Part shown: positions 1-8,432 of the stretch, one piece after another
How positions within the stretch are numbered: position 1 is the stretch's first letter
Layout: each line of letters starts with the position of its first letter
DNA from: Roseateles_C aquae
GTDB lineage: Bacteria; Pseudomonadota; Gammaproteobacteria; Burkholderiales; Burkholderiaceae_C
Reading direction: 5' to 3'
Length of the DNA stretch: 64,000 bases
NCBI RefSeq assembly: GCF_032337115.1
Contig: NZ_JAVXZY010000008.1
Span: forward strand, 124,001 to 188,000
The notes under the pieces: model-generated
What the model saw: only the letters and a program-made list of their open reading frames with translations
Told to the model about the DNA's origin: nothing
The model's database searches: none
Position numbers and translations under genes: made by a program

Positions 1-707
1 CCGCGCTGGCAGCGGGCGTGCTGCTGGTGGCTGTTGGCCCGGCCACCGCCAATGAGGCGGTGATCCGCAAGAACCTGCCCGAGCGTCTGGTCGGCGCACC
101 CAAGATCGACGAGGTGCGGCCGGCCGCCATCCCGGGCTTGTGGGAGGTGCGTTTTGGCAGCGAGGTCCGCTATACGGATGCGACCGGCAGCTATCTGATC
201 GAGGGTGATTTGATCGACCTGAAGGCGCGCCGCAATCTGACCGAGGAGCGCGTCAACCAGCTGACCGCGGTCGACTTCGCCGCGCTGCCGCTGAAGGACG
301 CCATCGTCTGGAAGCAGGGCACAGGCAAGCGCCGCATTGCCATTTTTGCTGATCCGAACTGCGGCTATTGCAAGCGCTTCGAGCGCAGCCTGCAGGACGT
401 CAAGGACATCACCGTCTACACCTTCGTGATCCCCATTCTTGGCGGTGATTCGGCGGAAAAGTCCAAGGCCATCTGGTGTGCCAAGGATGCGACCAGCGCC
501 TGGCGCAACTGGATGCTGGACAACACGCCGCCGCCCAAGCAGACGGTGGCCGGCTGCGATGAGGCCGCCATCGAGCGCAATCTGGCCTTCAGCCGCAAGC
601 ATCGCGTCAACGGCACGCCGGCCATCATCTTTGAAGACGGCACCCGGGCGCCTGGCGCCTTGACGGCCGAACAGGTTGAACGCCGCCTGCAGGCGATCAA
701 GTCCTGA
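1..707 (+). CDS. dsbC: Thiol:disulfide interchange protein DsbC, 5' end outside window
   Basis: Periplasmic disulfide isomerase of the DsbC/DsbG family. The reading frame is open from base 3, and the first residues (ALAGVLLVAVGPATANE) are the hydrophobic core and cleavage region of a signal peptide, so the true start lies upstream; a GTG at 18 would cut the signal peptide in half. The thioredoxin-fold C-terminal domain carries FADPNCGYCKRF with the CXXC redox pair CGYC, and later VNGTPAIIF, which supplies the cis-proline next to the active site. The N-terminal part (NLPERL, YLIEGDLIDL) fits the DsbC dimerisation domain. Length matches the family once the missing start is allowed for. Expected partner is the membrane reductase DsbD, which is not in the window. 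Confidence 0.93.
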   Translation, partial: ALAAGVLLVAVGPATANEAVIRKNLPERLVGAPKIDEVRPAAIPGLWEVRFGSEVRYTDATGSYLIEGDLIDLKARRNLTEERVNQLTAVDFAALPLKDAIVWKQGTGKRRIAIFADPNCGYCKRFERSLQDVKDITVYTFVIPILGGDSAEKSKAIWCAKDATSAWRNWMLDNTPPPKQTVAGCDEAAIERNLAFSRKHRVNGTPAIIFEDGTRAPGALTAEQVERRLQAIKS

Positions 708-751
708 CCCCACATTTTTCCGCTGACCGTTTCTTGAGCCGGAGTCGACGC

Positions 752-1198
752 ATGTCCGCCGCCAGCAGCCACGCCCTGCCTTTGAATCCCGTTGCCGAGC
801 GCCTGGGCTATGCCGGGCTGCTGCCCTTTGTGCTGGGCGCACTGTTGGTCTGGCTGGTACGTGCCGATGCCCATCCCTATGTGACGGCGATGCTCTCGTC
901 CTACGCAGCGGTGGTCCTGTCCTTTCTGGGCGGCATCCACTGGGGCCTGGCCTTCAGGCAGAACATTCCGTCGCCACAGCCCTTTGTCTGGGGCGTCGTG
1001 CCCTCGCTACTGGCCTGGATCGCGGTGGTGATGCCGGCTTACGCGGGCCTGGTCGTCCATGGTGTGATGCTGGTGGTCTGCTATTTGGTTGACCGCCGCA
1101 GCTACCCGGCGCTGGGTGCTTCGGCCTGGTTGACGCTGCGCTTCCGTCTCAGCGCGGTGGCCGCGCTGAGTTGCTTCCTTGGTGCCGCTGGCAGCTGA
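752..1198 (+). CDS. DUF3429 family membrane protein
   Basis: Predicted 148-residue inner-membrane protein. ATG 752 is preceded by GGAG at 741-744, a better start than the in-frame TTG at 734. Hydrophobic stretches near residues 25-40, 45-65, 85-105 and 125-145 suggest four membrane spans. The segment SYAAVVLSFLGGIHWGLAF is typical of the DUF3429 family, which has no established biochemical role. It is followed after 11 bases by the M61 peptidase gene and probably shares its transcript with dsbC and that gene. Confidence 0.8.
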   Translation: MSAASSHALPLNPVAERLGYAGLLPFVLGALLVWLVRADAHPYVTAMLSSYAAVVLSFLGGIHWGLAFRQNIPSPQPFVWGVVPSLLAWIAVVMPAYAGLVVHGVMLVVCYLVDRRSYPALGASAWLTLRFRLSAVAALSCFLGAAGS

Positions 1199-1209
1199 AC
1201 AGGGTCTTC

Positions 1210-2952
1210 ATGATTCACTACAAGATCGAGATCGCCGATGTCCACGCCCACCTCTACCGCGTCACACTGACGCTGCCGGCTCCGGCAGCCGAGCAGCGCT
1301 TGAGCCTGCCGGTCTGGATTCCGGGCAGCTATATGGTGCGCGAGTTCTCGCGCCATCTGAGCGGCTTCAGCGCCCGGCAGGGCCGGCGCGAGATCGATCT
1401 GCAGCAGCTCGACAAATGCAGCTGGCTGGCCCGCTGCAGCGGCAAGGCGGCACTGGTGCTGAGCTACCAGGTCTATGCCTTCGACACCTCGGTGCGCGCC
1501 GCCTTCCTCGACGCCGAGCGCGGTTTCTTCAACGGCACCGGCCTGTGCCTGCGCGCCGAGGGCCGCGAGGCCGAGGCGCATCAGATCGAGCTGGCGGGCT
1601 TGCCTGCGGGCTGGCAGGTGGCCAGCGGCATGCGCGAGATCGGCAAGCGTCGTTACGAGGCGGCCGACTACGACGAGCTGGTCGACCACCCCTTTGAGCT
1701 GGGCCGCTTCTGGCGCGGCCGCTTCGAGGCCCGCGGTGTGGCGCACGAATTCGTTGTCGCCGGCGCCTTGCCTAGCTTCGATGGTGAGCGGCTGCTGGCC
1801 GACAGTCGACGCATCTGCGAGGCGCAGATCGATTTTTGGCATGCCGGCGCCAGCAAGCCGCCGTTCGATCGCTATGTGTTCCTGCTCAATGCGGTGGACG
1901 ACAGCTATGGCGGCCTGGAGCACCGCGCCAGCACGGCGCTGATCGCCGCCCGGCGCGATCTGCCGCGGCTGGGCCAGGGCGAGATGAACGAGGGTTATGC
2001 CCGGCTCCTGGGCCTGATCAGCCACGAGTATTTCCACACCTGGAACGTCAAGCGTCTGCGCCCCGATGTGTTCGCCCGCTTTGACTACAGCCAGGAGAAC
2101 TACACCGAGCTGCTCTGGTTCTTCGAGGGCTTCACCTCCTATTACGACGACCTCTTCCTGGTTCGCGCCGGCCTGATCGACGAGGCCCGCTACCTGAAAC
2201 TGATTGCCGCCACCTTCAGCGGCGTGCTGGGTGTGCCGGGTCTGCACCGGATGAGCGTGGCCCAGTCCAGCTTCGAGGCCTGGACCAAGTACTACCGCCA
2301 GGACGAAAACAGTCCCAATGCGATCACCAGCTACTACACCAAGGGCTCGATGATTGCGATGGCCTTGGACCTCACGCTGCGCACAGCCGCCAAGCCACGC
2401 GCGACGCTGGACAGCCTGATGCGCGCACTCTGGCAGCGCAGCGGTGGCGGCGGTCCGGTGTCGGAGCAGGACATCCTGCAGACCCTGGCGCAGCTCGGCG
2501 GTGCGGAGGCGGCCGAGAAACTGGCCGCCTGGGTGCATGGCACGGGCGAGCTGCCCCTGCCTCAGCTGCTCGAACAGCTGGGCCTGCAGTGGAAATCTGA
2601 CAAGCAAACGCTGGCCCAGCGCCTGGGCCTGCGGGTCAGCGACAGCGGCGGCAGCATCAACGTCAAGCAGGTGCTGCAGGGTTCGGCGGCGATGGCCGCC
2701 GGCGTTTGCGCCGGCGATGAAATCCTGGCCAGCAATGGCTGGCGCCTGAAGCGGCTGGACGATGCCGCGCTGACGCTGGGCGGCGAGCGCCAGCCGCGCC
2801 TGCAGCTCTTGGTCTGCCGCGATCAGCGCATGCTGACGTTGGAGGCGCTGCTGCCCGAACAAGGCCCTTGCGGTCTGCCGGTCAAGCTCAGCGCGGCCGA
2901 GAAGTCCACGCCGCGTGCCGCCCGCTTGCGGCGCGACTGGCTGGGCGGCTGA
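1210..2952 (+). CDS. M61 family metallopeptidase with C-terminal PDZ domain
   Basis: Zinc metallopeptidase of the M61 (glycyl aminopeptidase-like) family, 580 residues. The zinc motif HEYFH is at residues 272-276, followed by TWNVKRLRP; the third zinc ligand is expected in the FFEGFTSYYDDL segment about 40 residues later. A beta-rich N-terminal domain precedes the catalytic domain, and the last 110 or so residues (GLRVSDSGGSINVKQVLQG, AGVCAGDEILASNG) form a PDZ domain. ATG 1210 was chosen because MIHYKIEIAD begins the conserved N-terminal domain. No signal peptide is visible, so a cytoplasmic location is likely. Substrate unknown. Confidence 0.88.
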   Translation: MIHYKIEIADVHAHLYRVTLTLPAPAAEQRLSLPVWIPGSYMVREFSRHLSGFSARQGRREIDLQQLDKCSWLARCSGKAALVLSYQVYAFDTSVRAAFLDAERGFFNGTGLCLRAEGREAEAHQIELAGLPAGWQVASGMREIGKRRYEAADYDELVDHPFELGRFWRGRFEARGVAHEFVVAGALPSFDGERLLADSRRICEAQIDFWHAGASKPPFDRYVFLLNAVDDSYGGLEHRASTALIAARRDLPRLGQGEMNEGYARLLGLISHEYFHTWNVKRLRPDVFARFDYSQENYTELLWFFEGFTSYYDDLFLVRAGLIDEARYLKLIAATFSGVLGVPGLHRMSVAQSSFEAWTKYYRQDENSPNAITSYYTKGSMIAMALDLTLRTAAKPRATLDSLMRALWQRSGGGGPVSEQDILQTLAQLGGAEAAEKLAAWVHGTGELPLPQLLEQLGLQWKSDKQTLAQRLGLRVSDSGGSINVKQVLQGSAAMAAGVCAGDEILASNGWRLKRLDDAALTLGGERQPRLQLLVCRDQRMLTLEALLPEQGPCGLPVKLSAAEKSTPRAARLRRDWLGG

Positions 2953-2962
2953 GTTCCCGGCG

Positions 2963-4081
2963 ATGAAGGGCCTGCGCCGGGCCGGTCTGCCGGGGCTGGC
3001 GCTGCTGGTGCTGGCGGTGCTGGCGGTGCTCATCCTGCATGGCTGCGTGGCAGACCGGCTGGCCGCCATTCAGGCCGATTGGCGACTGAGCCTTGAAGAA
3101 GTGGCACCGATGCCGCCACGCCTGGAGGCGGCCTTTGTGCGCCAGATGGTTGCGGCCGCGCCGCGAGCCATGCCCACCCGTGCGCCAAAGCCGCCGACAC
3201 CACGGCAACAGCCGGCTGCAGTGCCGCATGTGCAGGAGCTGGCGCTGCCGGAGTCTGCAGCTAGCGCTGTGGCTGAGAATGCGCCAGCGGCGCAGGCCGA
3301 GGCAATGGCCGCGTCGTCAGCCGCCTCCGCGGTCACCGACCTGCCACCGGTCGTGGCCGAGTCGCCTGCCTTGCCGGCCTCCGCCGTCGCGGCCGCTGAC
3401 GATGAACCCGGTCCCGAATGGCCAGCCTCGACCCAGCTGCGCTACAAGCTGGTCGGCAACTACCGCGGCGCGGTGACCGGCCACGCCCAGGTTCAATGGC
3501 TGCGCCAGGGGCGGCGCTACCAGGTGCATCTGGACGTCGGCGTCGGCCCCAGCTTTGCGCCTTTGATATCGCGCCGCATGAGCAGCGATGGCGAGCTTGG
3601 CCCGCAAGGCATCTCACCCAAGCGTTATGACGAAGATACGCGTGTCCTGTTCGCCGAGCGGCGCCGCGTCAGCGTGCTGTTCCAGCCCGGCCAGGTGCAG
3701 CTGGGCGACGGACGCCTGGCTGCCGCACCGGCCGGCGTGCAGGACAGCGCCAGCCAGTTCGTTCAGCTGACCTGGCTGTTCCTGACCGGCCGGGAACAGT
3801 TGCGCCCCGGCCTCGTGATCCAGCTGCCGCTGGCACTGCCGCGTCGCGTCTACGCCTGGGCCTACGAGGTGATGGGCGAGGAGACGCTGGAAACCCCGAT
3901 GGGCCCTCTCGCCACCTGGCATTTGCGCCCCTTGCGCGAGGCCGTCGGTGGCGATCTGAAGAGCGAAGTCTGGCTGGCGCCGGCGCTGCAATACCTGCCA
4001 GTGCGCCTGCGCATTCGGCAGGACGAACAGACCTTCATTGACTTGATGCTGGAAGTCGCACCGCTGCAGGCCGAGCGCTGA
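2963..4081 (+). CDS. DUF3108 domain protein, membrane-anchored
   Basis: Protein of 372 residues starting at ATG 2963, ten bases after the peptidase gene stops. Residues 5-25 form one hydrophobic segment (GLPGLALLVLAVLAVLIL) followed by HGC, so it is either an uncleaved anchor or an atypical lipoprotein signal. Residues about 55-155 are Ala/Pro-rich and look unstructured, and the C-terminal 215 residues are a DUF3108 domain (LRYKLVGNYRGAVTGHAQVQW ... YEVMGEETLETPMGPLATWHL). The family is probably envelope-located, but no reaction is established. Confidence 0.75.
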   Translation: MKGLRRAGLPGLALLVLAVLAVLILHGCVADRLAAIQADWRLSLEEVAPMPPRLEAAFVRQMVAAAPRAMPTRAPKPPTPRQQPAAVPHVQELALPESAASAVAENAPAAQAEAMAASSAASAVTDLPPVVAESPALPASAVAAADDEPGPEWPASTQLRYKLVGNYRGAVTGHAQVQWLRQGRRYQVHLDVGVGPSFAPLISRRMSSDGELGPQGISPKRYDEDTRVLFAERRRVSVLFQPGQVQLGDGRLAAAPAGVQDSASQFVQLTWLFLTGREQLRPGLVIQLPLALPRRVYAWAYEVMGEETLETPMGPLATWHLRPLREAVGGDLKSEVWLAPALQYLPVRLRIRQDEQTFIDLMLEVAPLQAER

Positions 4082-4149
4082 AGCCTGCTGCCGCCGCCAG
4101 ACCCTATAGTTGCGCCCAGCGACGTTTGAACATCCCCGAAGGAGTCCCC

Positions 4150-4938
4150 ATGACCTACGAATGCATCATCACCGCCGTGCACGGCGAAGGCGAACGCAAG
4201 ACCGGCCTGATCACGCTGAACCGGCCCAAGCAGCTCAATGCGCTGAACGACCAGCTGATGGACGAGCTGGGCGCCGCCTTGCTGGCCTTTGATGCCGACG
4301 ATGGCATCGGTTGCATCGTGCTGACTGGTTCCGAGCGCGCCTTTGCCGCCGGCGCCGACATCCCGACGATGGCACCGCACAACTTCATGAGCGCCTTCAA
4401 GAGCGGCCTGATCTCGAAGAACTGGGAAACGATTCTGCAGGTCAGGAAGCCGGTGATCGCCGCAGTGGCGGGCTTTGCGCTGGGCGGCGGCTGCGAGCTG
4501 GCGATGATGTGCGACTTCATCATCGCTGCCGACAGCGCCAAGTTCGGCCAACCCGAGATCAAGCTGGGCATCATCCCCGGCGCCGGCGGCACGCAGCGCC
4601 TGCCACGCGCGGTCGGCAAGAGCAAGGCGATGGACGTGCTGCTGACGGCACGGATGATGGACGCCACCGAGGCCGAACGCGGCGGCCTGGTGTCTCGCGT
4701 GGTGGCTGCCGACAAGCTGCTGGAGGAGGCCTTGGCCGCCGCCGAGCAGATCAATGGCTTCAGCGCCCCCTCGGTGGCGCTGATTAAGGAACTGGTCAAC
4801 CGCAGCTTTGAGGGCCCGCTGCTGGATGCGGTCGCGGTTGAGCGGCGCTACTTCCATGCGCTGTTCGGCACCGACGACCAGCGCGAAGGCATGGACGCCT
4901 TCCTGGCCAAGCGCAAGCCAAACTTCAAGCACCAATAA
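4150..4938 (+). CDS. Enoyl-CoA hydratase
   Basis: Crotonase-fold enzyme of 262 residues that hydrates trans-2-enoyl-CoA to 3-hydroxyacyl-CoA in fatty acid or aromatic acid beta-oxidation. The oxyanion-hole and CoA segments ERAFAAGADI and GFALGGGCELAMMCD are intact. The two catalytic glutamates are those of GGGCELAM and GQPEIKLGI, followed by the family signature IIPGAGGTQRLPR. ATG 4150 has GAAGGAG at 4138-4144 seven bases upstream. It appears to be a single-gene unit; a TATAGT that could be a -10 box lies near 4105. Confidence 0.93.
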   Translation: MTYECIITAVHGEGERKTGLITLNRPKQLNALNDQLMDELGAALLAFDADDGIGCIVLTGSERAFAAGADIPTMAPHNFMSAFKSGLISKNWETILQVRKPVIAAVAGFALGGGCELAMMCDFIIAADSAKFGQPEIKLGIIPGAGGTQRLPRAVGKSKAMDVLLTARMMDATEAERGGLVSRVVAADKLLEEALAAAEQINGFSAPSVALIKELVNRSFEGPLLDAVAVERRYFHALFGTDDQREGMDAFLAKRKPNFKHQ

Positions 4939-4949
4939 GGGGGAATTTG

Positions 4950-4984
4950 CAAACAATGGGCGAATGCCGCGCACACATTGTTTG
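4950..4984. repeat. Perfect 9-bp inverted repeat
   Basis: CAAACAATG at 4950-4958 is matched by CATTGTTTG at 4976-4984 across a 17-base spacer. It lies 12 bases after the hydratase stop and about 140 bases before the DUF4148 start. There is no long T run after it, so it is a poor intrinsic terminator. It could be a mRNA-end hairpin or a binding site for a dimeric regulator. Confidence 0.5.
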
Positions 4985-5012
4985 TGAAATTGAAATAGAT
5001 CCTTGTCGCTGG

Positions 5013-5030
5013 CCTAGTGTTTCTACTAGG
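5013..5030. promoter_or_regulatory. Inverted repeat upstream of the DUF4148 gene
   Basis: CCTAGT (5013-5018) and ACTAGG (5025-5030) form a perfect 6-bp inverted repeat with a six-base loop, about 93 bases before the DUF4148 start codon. It is placed where an operator or a leader hairpin could act. Function is inferred from position only. Confidence 0.35.
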
Positions 5031-5122
5031 TCGGCTTGCCTACAGTTCAGCTCATGGACAGCACAGCGAATCCCGCTTCAGCAAAGTCCACGACTGAAAC
5101 ACTGTTTGAAAAGGATCTCATC

Positions 5123-5542
5123 ATGAACAAGCTGAACATCGCCGCCATCGCCCTGACCCTGCTGGCTTCCAGCGGCGCTTTTGCCCAGGAACTGAGCCGC
5201 GAGCAGGTCAAGGCCGAGCTGCAACGTGCCCGCGCCAGCGGCGAACTGGCCGCCATGAACAGCGACGACACCGCGACCTTCGGTGCCGCCCTGAAGCCGA
5301 GCAGCACCGCCCTGGCCGCCAGCAAGACGCCGGCTGCTGAGCAAGTTGCTCCCAAGGCTGCCACCAAGGCCGAAGCCAGCAAGACCCGCGCTGAAGTGAT
5401 CGCCGAACTGAAGCGCGCCCGCGAAACCGGCGAGCTGGAATACCTGAACGCCGAAGGCGGCCCGGGCAACTACCCGGTGGCACGCAGCCAAGTCGTCGGC
5501 GAGCCGGTGATGGCTGGCAAGAGCCCGGCCAAGCTGAACTGA
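5123..5542 (+). CDS. DUF4148 family exported protein
   Basis: Small exported protein of 139 residues. ATG 5123 follows AAGGA at 5111-5115 and opens a clear signal peptide, MNKLNIAAIALTLLASSGAFA, with cleavage after AFA. The mature part carries two similar units: LSREQVKAELQRARASGEL near residue 24 and KTRAEVIAELKRARETGEL near residue 92, joined by an Ala/Ser/Lys-rich linker. This duplicated helix is the hallmark of DUF4148, a family expanded in Burkholderiales and without known function. It is monocistronic and ends at a strong terminator. Confidence 0.85.
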   Translation: MNKLNIAAIALTLLASSGAFAQELSREQVKAELQRARASGELAAMNSDDTATFGAALKPSSTALAASKTPAAEQVAPKAATKAEASKTRAEVIAELKRARETGELEYLNAEGGPGNYPVARSQVVGEPVMAGKSPAKLN

Positions 5543-5587
5543 GCTGACGATCGATCTGCACATCGGCCAGCCGTGAGCTGCCCATGA

Positions 5588-5615
5588 AAAAGGCCTCCCG
5601 TTGGGGAGGCCTTTT
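5588..5615. terminator. Bidirectional intrinsic terminator
   Basis: AAAAGGCCTCCC (5588-5599), loop GTTG, then GGGAGGCCTTTT (5604-5615): a perfect 12-bp stem with A/T ends on both sides. It can serve both the DUF4148 gene (+) and lysS (-), which converge here. Confidence 0.9.
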
Positions 5616-5658
5616 GCTTTGCATATTGCAGGCTGCGGGCAGCCTGAGGTGAGGGTGA

Positions 5659-7185
5659 TCAGGCCTCGCGGCGCAGCGCCGGGAAGAGGATCACGTCGCG
5701 GATCGAGGGCGAATCGGTGATCAGCATCATCAGCCGGTCGATGCCGATGCCGCAGCCGCCGGTCGGGGGCATGCCATATTCCAGCGCGCGGATGAAGTCG
5801 GCGTCGTAGAACATCGCTTCTTCGTCGCCAGCATCCTTGTTGGCCACTTGGGCCTGGAAGCGGGCGGCCTGGTCTTCGGCGTCGTTCAGCTCGGAGAAGC
5901 CGTTGGCGTACTCGCGGCCGGTGATGAAGAGCTCGAAGCGCTCGGTGATCTTGGGGTTGCTGTCGGAGGCGCGGGCCAGCGGCGAGACCTCGACCGGATA
6001 GTCGATGATGAAGGTTGGCTGCCACAGCTTCTCTTCCACGACGGCTTCGAACATGCCGAACTGCAGCTCGGGCAGGGTCCAGTGCTTGGGCGGCTCCTCG
6101 CCCAGTTGCTTCAGCTTGGCGTGCAGCACGGCGGCATCATCGGCCTCGGCTTCGGTCAGGCCGGCGTGGGCGACCAGCGAGTCGCGCACGGACAGGCGGG
6201 CGAAGGGCTCGTCCAGATGCACGTCCTTGCCGGCGTAGCTGACACGGGCGTTGCCGGTGGCGGCACGCGCGGCGTGGCGCAGCACCTCCTCGGTGAAGTC
6301 CATCAGATCATGGTGCGTCCAGTAGGCCGCATAGAACTCCATCATCGTGAACTCGGGGTTGTGCCGGACCGAGATGCCTTCGTTGCGGAAGTTGCGGTTG
6401 ATCTCGAACACACGCTCGAAGCCGCCGACGACCAGGCGCTTCAGGTACAGCTCGGGCGCGATGCGCAGGAACATTTCCTGGTCCAGCGCATTGTGGTGGG
6501 TGATGAAGGGCTTGGCATTGGCGCCGCCCGGGATCGGGTGCAGCATCGGCGTTTCCACTTCCAGGAAGCCATGCTCGACCATGAAGCTGCGGATCGAGGA
6601 CACCGCCTTGGAGCGGGCCACGAAACGGGCGCGGGCATGCTCGTCGGTGATCAGGTCGACATAGCGCTGGCGGTACTTCTGTTCCTGATCGCTCATGCCG
6701 TGGAACTTGTCCGGCAGCGGGCGCAGGCTCTTGGTCAAGAGGCGCAGCACGCTGACGCGCACCGACAGCTCGCCGGTCTTGGTGCGGAACAAGGTGCCTT
6801 CGGCGCCAACGATGTCGCCCAGGTCCATGTGCTTGAAGGCGTCGTAGCTCTCTTCACCGACGCCGTCCTTGGTGACGAAGAGCTGGATGCGGCCGGTGGC
6901 GTCCTGCAGCGTGCCGAAGCTGGCCTTGCCCATGATGCGCTTGAGCATCAGCCGCCCGGCCACGCTGACCTTGACCGCCTGCGGCTCCAGCTCCTCATTG
7001 GCGACGTCGCCATAACGCTGCGCCAGCGGCAGGGCGCGGTGCTGGGGCTTGAAGTCGTTGGGGAAGGGGACGGCGGTCTTGGCGCGCAGCGCAGCCAGTT
7101 TCTCGCGGCGTTCGGTGATCAGCTGGTTTTCGTCCTGCGCGGCAGGGGCGTGATGGGGGGCGGCGGGCGTGTGCTGGGTCATCAT
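5659..7185 (-). CDS. lysS: Lysyl-tRNA synthetase, class II
   Basis: Charges tRNA-Lys in the cytoplasm; 508 residues, the normal length. The N-terminal OB-fold anticodon-binding domain (VSVAGRLMLKRIMGKASFGTL) is followed by the class II catalytic core with motif 2 (FRNEGISVRHNPEFTMME) and motif 3 (GIGIDRLMMLITDS). Start candidates are two adjacent ATGs at 7185 and 7182 and a TTG at 7188; an ATG is preferred. The first 20 residues are an Ala/Pro/His-rich tail, common in this family. It is divergent from the wbpB operon, with about 85 bases between the start codons. Confidence 0.97.
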   Translation of the reverse strand: MMTQHTPAAPHHAPAAQDENQLITERREKLAALRAKTAVPFPNDFKPQHRALPLAQRYGDVANEELEPQAVKVSVAGRLMLKRIMGKASFGTLQDATGRIQLFVTKDGVGEESYDAFKHMDLGDIVGAEGTLFRTKTGELSVRVSVLRLLTKSLRPLPDKFHGMSDQEQKYRQRYVDLITDEHARARFVARSKAVSSIRSFMVEHGFLEVETPMLHPIPGGANAKPFITHHNALDQEMFLRIAPELYLKRLVVGGFERVFEINRNFRNEGISVRHNPEFTMMEFYAAYWTHHDLMDFTEEVLRHAARAATGNARVSYAGKDVHLDEPFARLSVRDSLVAHAGLTEAEADDAAVLHAKLKQLGEEPPKHWTLPELQFGMFEAVVEEKLWQPTFIIDYPVEVSPLARASDSNPKITERFELFITGREYANGFSELNDAEDQAARFQAQVANKDAGDEEAMFYDADFIRALEYGMPPTGGCGIGIDRLMMLITDSPSIRDVILFPALRREA

Positions 7186-7235
7186 CAACTCGTTGAATTT
7201 GCTGCGATTTTAGGCTGTCTCCGTGGGCCGGCCCG

Positions 7236-7241
7236 TAGAAT
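7236..7241 (+). promoter_or_regulatory. Possible -10 box for the wbpB operon
   Basis: TAGAAT lies 29 bases upstream of the wbpB start, in the lysS-wbpB divergent gap. No good -35 hexamer is visible at 16-18 bases, so this is a weak call based on the repeated use of TAGAAT before other genes in this window. Confidence 0.35.
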
Positions 7242-7270
7242 CTGCGGCTCCGCTGTGTTTTCGGCCCCTC

Positions 7271-8341
7271 ATGACGCCTGCGCTGCCCATCCCTGATCGC
7301 CCGGTTCGCTTTGCCTTGGTCGGCTGTGGCCGCATTTCCAAGAACCATCGCGAGGCGATTGCGGCCCACGCCGGGCAGGCCGAGTTGGTGGCCGTTTGCG
7401 ACACCGCGCCCGAGGCGCTGCAGGCGGCAATGGCGGCCACCGGGGTGCCAGGTTTTGCCTCGCTGGAGGCCTTGCTGGCGGGCTCTAATGCCGATGTCGT
7501 CGTGCTGGCCACGCCCTCGGGCCTGCACCCGCAGCAGGCGATGGCCGTGGCCGCCAGCGGGCGGCACGTGCTGTCCGAAAAGCCGATGGCGACCAAGTTC
7601 GAGGAAGGCATGGCCATGGTGCGGGCCTGCCTCGATGCCGGGGTGAAGCTCTTCGTCGTCAAGCAGAATCGACTCAACGCGACGGTGCAGCTGGTCAAAC
7701 GCGCCATCGACGAGGGCCGCTTCGGTCGCATCTATATGAGCACGGTCAATGTGTTCTGGACCCGGCCGCAGAGCTATTACGACGCCGCGCCCTGGCGGGG
7801 CCGCTGGGATCTGGATGGCGGCGCCTTCATGAACCAGGCCAGCCATTACGTCGACCTGCTGGACTGGCTGGTCGGCCCGGTGGACAGCGTCCATGCCTAC
7901 ACGGCCACCTTGGCTCGCGACATCGAGGCCGAGGACACCGGCGTGATGAGCGTGCGCCTGCGCCACGGCGGCCTGGCCTCGATCAATGTGACCATGCTGA
8001 CCTTCCCGCAGAACCTCGAAGGTTCGATCACCATCCTGGGCGAACGCGGCACGGTGAAGATCGGCGGCACCGCGGTGAACAAGATCGAGCATTGGCAGTT
8101 TGCCGATCCGCATCCCGATGATGTGGCTGTGCAGTCAGCCAGTTATGACTTGCAGCAGGGCGGCGGCAGCGTCTACGGCTTCGGCCATCCGCTCTATTAC
8201 GACAACGTGATCCGCACGCTGCGCGGTGAAGCCAATGCCGCGGTGGACGGCTACGAAGGCCTGCGCTCGCTGGAAATCCTGATCGCCGCCTACCGCAGCG
8301 CCCGCGACGGCCAACGCGTCGGCCTGCCCCTCGTTTTTTGA
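7271..8341 (+). CDS. wbpB: Gfo/Idh/MocA oxidoreductase, WbpB/WlbA-like
   Basis: NAD-dependent sugar dehydrogenase of 356 residues, probably oxidising the 3-position of UDP-N-acetylglucosaminuronate to the 3-keto sugar. The N-terminal Rossmann motif is FALVGCGRISKNHREA and the family lysine motif is EKPMATKFEEG near residue 108. The sequence style (FVVKQNRLN, AAPWRGRWDLDGGAFMNQASHYVDLL) is that of WbpB/WlbA. The next two genes are the matching acetyltransferase and aminotransferase, which supports the assignment. WbpA (making the uronate) and WbpI (the 2-epimerase) are not in the window and must be encoded elsewhere if the pathway is complete. Confidence 0.82.
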   Translation: MTPALPIPDRPVRFALVGCGRISKNHREAIAAHAGQAELVAVCDTAPEALQAAMAATGVPGFASLEALLAGSNADVVVLATPSGLHPQQAMAVAASGRHVLSEKPMATKFEEGMAMVRACLDAGVKLFVVKQNRLNATVQLVKRAIDEGRFGRIYMSTVNVFWTRPQSYYDAAPWRGRWDLDGGAFMNQASHYVDLLDWLVGPVDSVHAYTATLARDIEAEDTGVMSVRLRHGGLASINVTMLTFPQNLEGSITILGERGTVKIGGTAVNKIEHWQFADPHPDDVAVQSASYDLQQGGGSVYGFGHPLYYDNVIRTLRGEANAAVDGYEGLRSLEILIAAYRSARDGQRVGLPLVF

Positions 8342-8344
8342 ATG

Positions 8345-8432
8345 CAATGATGAGCCCCCACATTCGCGGCTTCGCCGCTTCTCTGCCCCCCGAGGGGGCG
8401 CATGACGCCCTTGGGGCGGCCCGGCGAGCGAC
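8345..8432. repeat. GC-rich palindromic intergenic repeat
   Basis: The wbpB-wbpD gap is filled by a hairpin-rich element: GCGGCTTCGCCGC, then GCCCCCCGAGGGGGC, then CTTGGGGCGGCCCGGCG. The last two blocks recur, slightly changed, inside wbpE at about 9551-9590. This looks like a REP-type dispersed repeat. It separates two genes in an otherwise overlapping operon. Confidence 0.65.

Noticed and set aside
1102..3069. Minus-strand open frame of 655 codons opposite the M61 peptidase gene
   Set aside because: It is the antisense shadow of a GC-rich gene: Gln/His/Arg/Ala-rich, no domain, no ribosome site, while the plus strand has clear peptidase motifs.
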